Shown: in pieces, positions 60,923 to 64,000 of the stretch | How the letters are laid out: each line of letters opens with the position of its first letter | How positions within the stretch are numbered: position 1 is the stretch's first letter | From: Palsa-892 sp035556215 | GTDB lineage: Bacteria; Pseudomonadota; Alphaproteobacteria; Rhizobiales; Xanthobacteraceae | NCBI GenBank assembly: GCA_035556215.1 | Contig: DATMFI010000029.1 | Location: 24,354 to 88,353 of the forward strand | Direction: 5' to 3' | DNA length: 64,000 bases | Translations under genes and position numbers: made by a program | The notes under the pieces: generated by a model | Told to the model about the DNA's origin: nothing | The model's database searches: none | The model's input: the letters and a program-made list of their open reading frames with translations, nothing else

Positions 60923-61842
60923 GCGCCGCCTCCCGATGTTTTCAGCCAGGCCGCGCCGCAGGCCTTCGCAAGTTCCCGCACCCGCAGGATGTAGCTCTGG
61001 CGTTCGGTGACGGAAATTACGCCGCGCGCATCGAGAAGATTAAAGACGTGGCTTGCCTTGATGCATTGATCGTAGGCCGGCAGCGCCATCTCGTGTTTGG
61101 TGTCCTTATCGCCGATCTTGAGGAGGCGCTGGCATTCCGCCTCGGCATCCTTGAAGTGGCGAAACAGCATCTCGGTGTCGGCGGCTTCGAAATTGTAACG
61201 CGAATATTCCTGCTCGGCCTGCAGGAAGACATCGCCATACGTGACCTTCTCGGCGCCGTCGCGGCCGTTGAAGTTCAACTCGAAAACGTTCTCGACACCC
61301 TGCACATACATCGCGAGGCGCTCGAGCCCGTAGGTCAGCTCGCCCGACACCGGCGAACACTCGAAGCCCGCGACCTGCTGAAAGTATGTGAACTGCGAAA
61401 CTTCCATGCCGTCGCACCAGCACTCCCAGCCGAGGCCCCACGCGCCGAGCGTCGGGCTTTCCCAGTCGTCTTCGGCGAAGCGGATGTCGTGCGTCTTGCG
61501 GTCGATGCCGATGCGCTCGAGCGACTTCAGGTACAAATCCTGAATGTCGGCGGGCGACGGCTTCAGGATGACCTGAAACTGATAATAGTGCTGCAGCCGG
61601 TTGGGGTTTTCGCCATAGCGGCCGTCCTTCGGGCGGCGCGACGGCTGCACGTAAGCCGCCTTCCAGTGCTTCGGGCCGAGCGAGCGCAGCGTCGTCGCCG
61701 GATGAAAGGTCCCGGCGCCCACTTCCATGTCATAGGGCTGCAAAATCACGCAGCCTTGCTCGGCCCAGAAGGTCTGGAGCGCGAGGATCAGGCCCTGAAA
61801 CGAGCGCTCGGGGCGCATGAAGGCGGGATTGGGATCGGTCAT
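60919..61842 (-). CDS. glyQ: Glycyl-tRNA synthetase alpha subunit
   Basis: 307-aa catalytic chain of the tetrameric bacterial GlyRS. Starts MTDPNPAFMRPERSFQGLILAL; FWAEQGCVILQPYDMEVGAGTFHPATTLRSLG, AYVQPSRRPKDGRYGENPNRLQHYYQFQVILKPSP and EVSQFTYFQQVAGFE are the family signatures, and motif 3 falls in TYGLERLAMYVQG. It forms glycyl-adenylate and charges tRNA-Gly together with the GlyS chain. First of three coupled genes. Confidence 0.97.
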   Translation of the reverse strand: MTDPNPAFMRPERSFQGLILALQTFWAEQGCVILQPYDMEVGAGTFHPATTLRSLGPKHWKAAYVQPSRRPKDGRYGENPNRLQHYYQFQVILKPSPADIQDLYLKSLERIGIDRKTHDIRFAEDDWESPTLGAWGLGWECWCDGMEVSQFTYFQQVAGFECSPVSGELTYGLERLAMYVQGVENVFELNFNGRDGAEKVTYGDVFLQAEQEYSRYNFEAADTEMLFRHFKDAEAECQRLLKIGDKDTKHEMALPAYDQCIKASHVFNLLDARGVISVTERQSYILRVRELAKACGAAWLKTSGGGA

Positions 61843-61912
61843 GAATCGGGTCGTGCACTGCGGTTGAAAGCGCGGCGACCCTAAGGAGGGGTGGGCGTGA
61901 AATCAACTTCCT

Positions 61913-61941
61913 GTCACGCCCCGGACAAGCCCGGCCATGAC
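61913..61941. repeat. Dispersed palindromic intergenic element, short copy
   Basis: GTCACGCCCCGG, ACAAG, CCCGGCCATGAC: an imperfect palindrome of the same family as the elements at 6067, 40626 and 41555. It lies between glyQ and the 67-aa gene. Confidence 0.55.
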
Positions 61942-61947
61942 GGACGA

Positions 61948-62151
61948 TCAGGAAGGCGGCCGGTATTGGCCGGTTTTCGGGTCGCGCTGGAGCGTCGGGA
62001 TATTGGCGCGCTCATCCAGGTTCGTGCCCGGCTTCGGCTCGCGGCGCACGGCTTCCAGGTCTTCGTTCGCCTTCCTGTGGGCGTCGGAAAGGAGCTTCGC
62101 GGCGAGCGCCGCGCCGATCGCACCCAGAGCCCAGGCAATCAGCGGAGGCAT
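61948..62151 (-). CDS. 67-aa conserved hypothetical protein
   Basis: One N-terminal hydrophobic helix (LIAWALGAIGAALAAKLLSD), then a charged tail (ANEDLEAVRREPKPGTNLDE) ending TGQYRPPS. GAGGG lies 7 nt before the ATG at 62151. It is 21 nt downstream of sppA and probably cotranscribed with it. No function known; the tail ending resembles short conserved Rhizobiales membrane proteins. Confidence 0.7.
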   Translation of the reverse strand: MPPLIAWALGAIGAALAAKLLSDAHRKANEDLEAVRREPKPGTNLDERANIPTLQRDPKTGQYRPPS

Positions 62152-62172
62152 AACATTCCCTCTGGCGTCCTC

Positions 62173-63000
62173 TTAGAGTCCGTATCGCGACCACAAGGCG
62201 CGCGCTTCCATGGCGGAGACCAGGCCGGATGCAAGGTCGGCGTCGAGGCCGACGCCCGGCGTCTTTTTCGACAGCCAGCTCGCCGGCGGCGCGATCAAGG
62301 GCGTTTCGACCTTCTTGCCGTAGCGTTCGCGCAGCACCGATTTGATCTCCCCAAGCCGGTCGGCAAGCCCGTATTGCACGGCCTTGCCGCCGGCCCAGAA
62401 TTCGCCGGAGAACAAGGTTTTTTCGGGGCCCTTCAATTTCTTGCCGCGGCTCTTCTTCACGAGCCCGATGAAGAGTTCGTGGATGTCCTGCTGGATCGCC
62501 TTCAGCCGGCGCACGTCCTCGGGCTTTTCGCGCTGGAACGGATCGAGCGACATCTTGTGGCTGCCCGCGGTGTGCACGCGCCGCTCGATGCCGAGCTTCC
62601 GGATTGCCTTCTCGAAACCGAAGCTCGCGGAGATGACGCCGATCGACCCGACGATGGAAGACGGATCGACGATGATCTCGTCGGCGGCGCAGGCGATCAT
62701 GTAGCCGCCGGAGGCGGCGACATCCTCGACGAAGGCGATGACTTTTTTGTCGTTCTCTTTCGCCAGCATTCTGATGCGCTGGTGAATGAGATGCGACTGC
62801 ACCGCCGAACCGCCGGGTGAATTGATGACAAGCGCGACCGCCTTCGCGCTCTTCATCGCGAATGCGCGGTCGAGCAGCTTCGCGGTATTGGCGAGCGTGA
62901 TGCTCGACGAGAACGGCGTCGAAATGCCGATCGGGCCGGTGAGGCGGACGACCGGAACGACAGGCGTGCCGCGCAGAAGGCGCAGGAAAGGGATTGCCAT
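62173..63000 (-). CDS. sppA: S49-family signal peptide peptidase (SppA/SohB-like)
   Basis: 275-aa short-form serine peptidase that degrades cleaved signal peptides. Catalytic Ser97 is in FVEDVAASGGYMIA and Lys149 in HTAGSHKMSLDPF; the Ser-Lys spacing of 52 equals that of short-form SppA of Bacillus. The conserved INSPGGS and IVGSIGVI stretches are present. Only a weakly hydrophobic N-terminus is seen (FLRLLRGTPVVPVVRL). ATG at 63000. Downstream of the TrmN6-like gene with a 31-nt gap. Confidence 0.94.
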   Translation of the reverse strand: MAIPFLRLLRGTPVVPVVRLTGPIGISTPFSSSITLANTAKLLDRAFAMKSAKAVALVINSPGGSAVQSHLIHQRIRMLAKENDKKVIAFVEDVAASGGYMIACAADEIIVDPSSIVGSIGVISASFGFEKAIRKLGIERRVHTAGSHKMSLDPFQREKPEDVRRLKAIQQDIHELFIGLVKKSRGKKLKGPEKTLFSGEFWAGGKAVQYGLADRLGEIKSVLRERYGKKVETPLIAPPASWLSKKTPGVGLDADLASGLVSAMEARALWSRYGL

Positions 63001-63031
63001 GCCCCGGTTCTAGGATGCCGGATGAAAACGC

Positions 63032-63787
63032 TCAAGCGGGCGCGAGCGGGCCTGCTTCGCGCAGAATGGCGTTCGTGGCCGCCGTCGGCTGGTTGTCCGC
63101 GCCGTTCAGCACGAGCCCCGTCAGAAGCGCCGGCGGCGTGCGCCGGCCCTTGATCGCCCGCACGATCAGCCGGATCGCCGGTGCGCCGGCGCGCGGGAAG
63201 ATCGGGATCAGTTCGGCCGCACCGAAGCGGCCGTTGAGCGTTGCGAGGATCGCCTCGATCGCATCCGGCCGGTGGATCAATACGAGCCTGCCGTTCGCTG
63301 CGAGCAGCCGCTCGGCGGCGCTCACCCATTGATCGAGATCGGCGTCGCTCGCGTTATGGGCGCGGCGGCGCGAAGGATCGGGCGAGACGTTCTTGCGTGC
63401 CGGATCGTTGAACGGCGGATTGACCAGGACGAGATCGGCGCTGGCCGCGGCGGGCTGTGCAGCGCCGCCCTTGCGGCCGAGTTTCAGCGCGTCGGTGGCG
63501 GCGACTTCGGCGCGATCCTTGAAACGGTTGCGTTCGGCATTCTCGCGGGCGAGCGCCGCAAGATCGGCGTCGATTTCGACCAGCGTGACGCGCTCCGCTG
63601 CCTTGCGGACAAGAAGCGCCAGTCCCGCCGTGCCGACACCGGCGCCAAGATCAATGGCATGCACGGAAGCGGGCGCCGCCGCCGCGAGCAAAATCGCGTC
63701 GTGACCCGCGCGGTGACCCTTGGCCGGTTGCAGGAGTTTCAGCCGCCCGCCGAGCACCGCATCGTCGGTGGTCTCAAACGCGGTCAT
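63032..63787 (-). CDS. TrmN6-like N6-adenine methyltransferase
   Basis: 251 aa. Starts with the family sequence LKLLQPAKGHRAGHDAILLAAA, AdoMet motif AIDLGAGVGTAGLALL, acidic VEIDADLAALARENAERN, and the catalytic NPPF motif in LVLVNPPFNDPA. This is the tRNA1(Val) A37-N6 methyltransferase group (YfiC/TrmN6), also close to other small-substrate NPPF enzymes. ATG at 63787. It starts one base before the stop of the DUF2007 gene (63789), so the two are coupled. Confidence 0.9.
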   Translation of the reverse strand: MTAFETTDDAVLGGRLKLLQPAKGHRAGHDAILLAAAAPASVHAIDLGAGVGTAGLALLVRKAAERVTLVEIDADLAALARENAERNRFKDRAEVAATDALKLGRKGGAAQPAAASADLVLVNPPFNDPARKNVSPDPSRRRAHNASDADLDQWVSAAERLLAANGRLVLIHRPDAIEAILATLNGRFGAAELIPIFPRAGAPAIRLIVRAIKGRRTPPALLTGLVLNGADNQPTAATNAILREAGPLAPA

Positions 63788-63788
63788 C

Positions 63789-64000
63789 TTACGCTTTCGC
63801 CAGCATATGACCGAAGCCGGCTGCGGTCAGAAGATCGCGCGCCCTAACGAGCGATTCCGCCGCGACCAGTATCCGGCGCGGAATGGCCCCGGCCGAGCCT
63901 TCGACCACGCTCGCATGCGTATCGGCGACGAGATATTCGATGCCGGCGCCTTTCAGGATCGCTTCGACCGCCGAGATCAGCACAACATCGTTGGTGCGAA
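63789..64000 (-). CDS. DUF2007-domain protein, 5' end beyond window
   Basis: At least 69 codons; the frame is open to the window edge. It reads RTNDVVLISAVEAILKGAGIE, then VADTHASVVEGSAGAIPRRILVAAESLVRARDLL. These match the small DUF2007 putative signal-transducing family, whose members usually begin a few residues before the RTND motif, so an internal GTG at 63983 is not the likely start. Directly upstream of the TrmN6-like gene, as in related genomes I recall. Confidence 0.85.
   Translation of the reverse strand, partial: RTNDVVLISAVEAILKGAGIEYLVADTHASVVEGSAGAIPRRILVAAESLVRARDLLTAAGFGHMLAKA

Overview
The window is high-GC chromosomal DNA from an alphaproteobacterium, most likely order Hyphomicrobiales (Rhizobiales), near Xanthobacteraceae, Nitrobacteraceae or Beijerinckiaceae. 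The evidence is: HisZ beside HisS, a split ATP synthase stator (b and b') in an atpI-B-E-F'-F operon, a CcrM-type GANTC methyltransferase beside mutY, DUF721, dsbA and smc, a TAXI-type TRAP transporter, and palindromic intergenic elements of the rhizobial kind. The genus cannot be fixed from this window. Almost all of it is ordinary, densely packed core genome. No rRNA, tRNA, CRISPR array, transposase or phage gene was seen.

Layout. 1-2980: hisS-hisZ-hisG (minus). 3144-4553: a sigma-54 activator with a degenerate receiver. 4701-8563: class III aminotransferase, degenerate EAL protein, HAD-IIA protein. 8569-9707: cheY-cheZ (minus). 9948-19354: MaoC hydratase, ribF, ileS, lspA, a secreted protein, an active/inactive M16 peptidase pair and a lipoprotein, ending at a shared terminator with the ATP synthase F0 operon (19476-21928, minus). 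22159-29236: smc, dsbA-like, DUF721, mutY, ccrM. 29646-33385: radical SAM protein, methyltransferase, NDH-2, moaB. 33473-41497: cation efflux, zinc metallopeptidase, rnhB, polytopic membrane protein, cioAB oxidase, EamA protein, an unusual uracil-DNA glycosylase. 41684-43333: ETF-quinone oxidoreductase.

43334-45167 is the one clearly accessory stretch. It holds an AT-rich membrane-protein gene, a higBA toxin-antitoxin module whose perfect operator palindrome fills the spacer of its promoter, and, divergent from it, a consensus promoter leading into about 380 nt with many nested perfect helices and no convincing protein. That last segment, a probable large structured RNA or RNA-like repeat, is the best candidate here for something undescribed.

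45168-64000 returns to core functions: GST, mgtE, a stress membrane protein, a Cys-rich flavodoxin-fold protein, a SleB-like hydrolase, TAXI-TRAP uptake, ppdK, glyQ-cysteine hydrolase-glyS, sppA, a TrmN6-like methyltransferase and DUF2007. Inside glyS, about 350 bp (58530-58890) has much lower GC and foreign codon use, suggesting recombination within an essential gene. Other points: twin FliM-like peptides at the C-terminus of CheZ, loss of two of four Fe-S cysteines in the UDG, a GANTC site upstream of ccrM, and two convergent gene pairs sharing a TTAG stop overlap.
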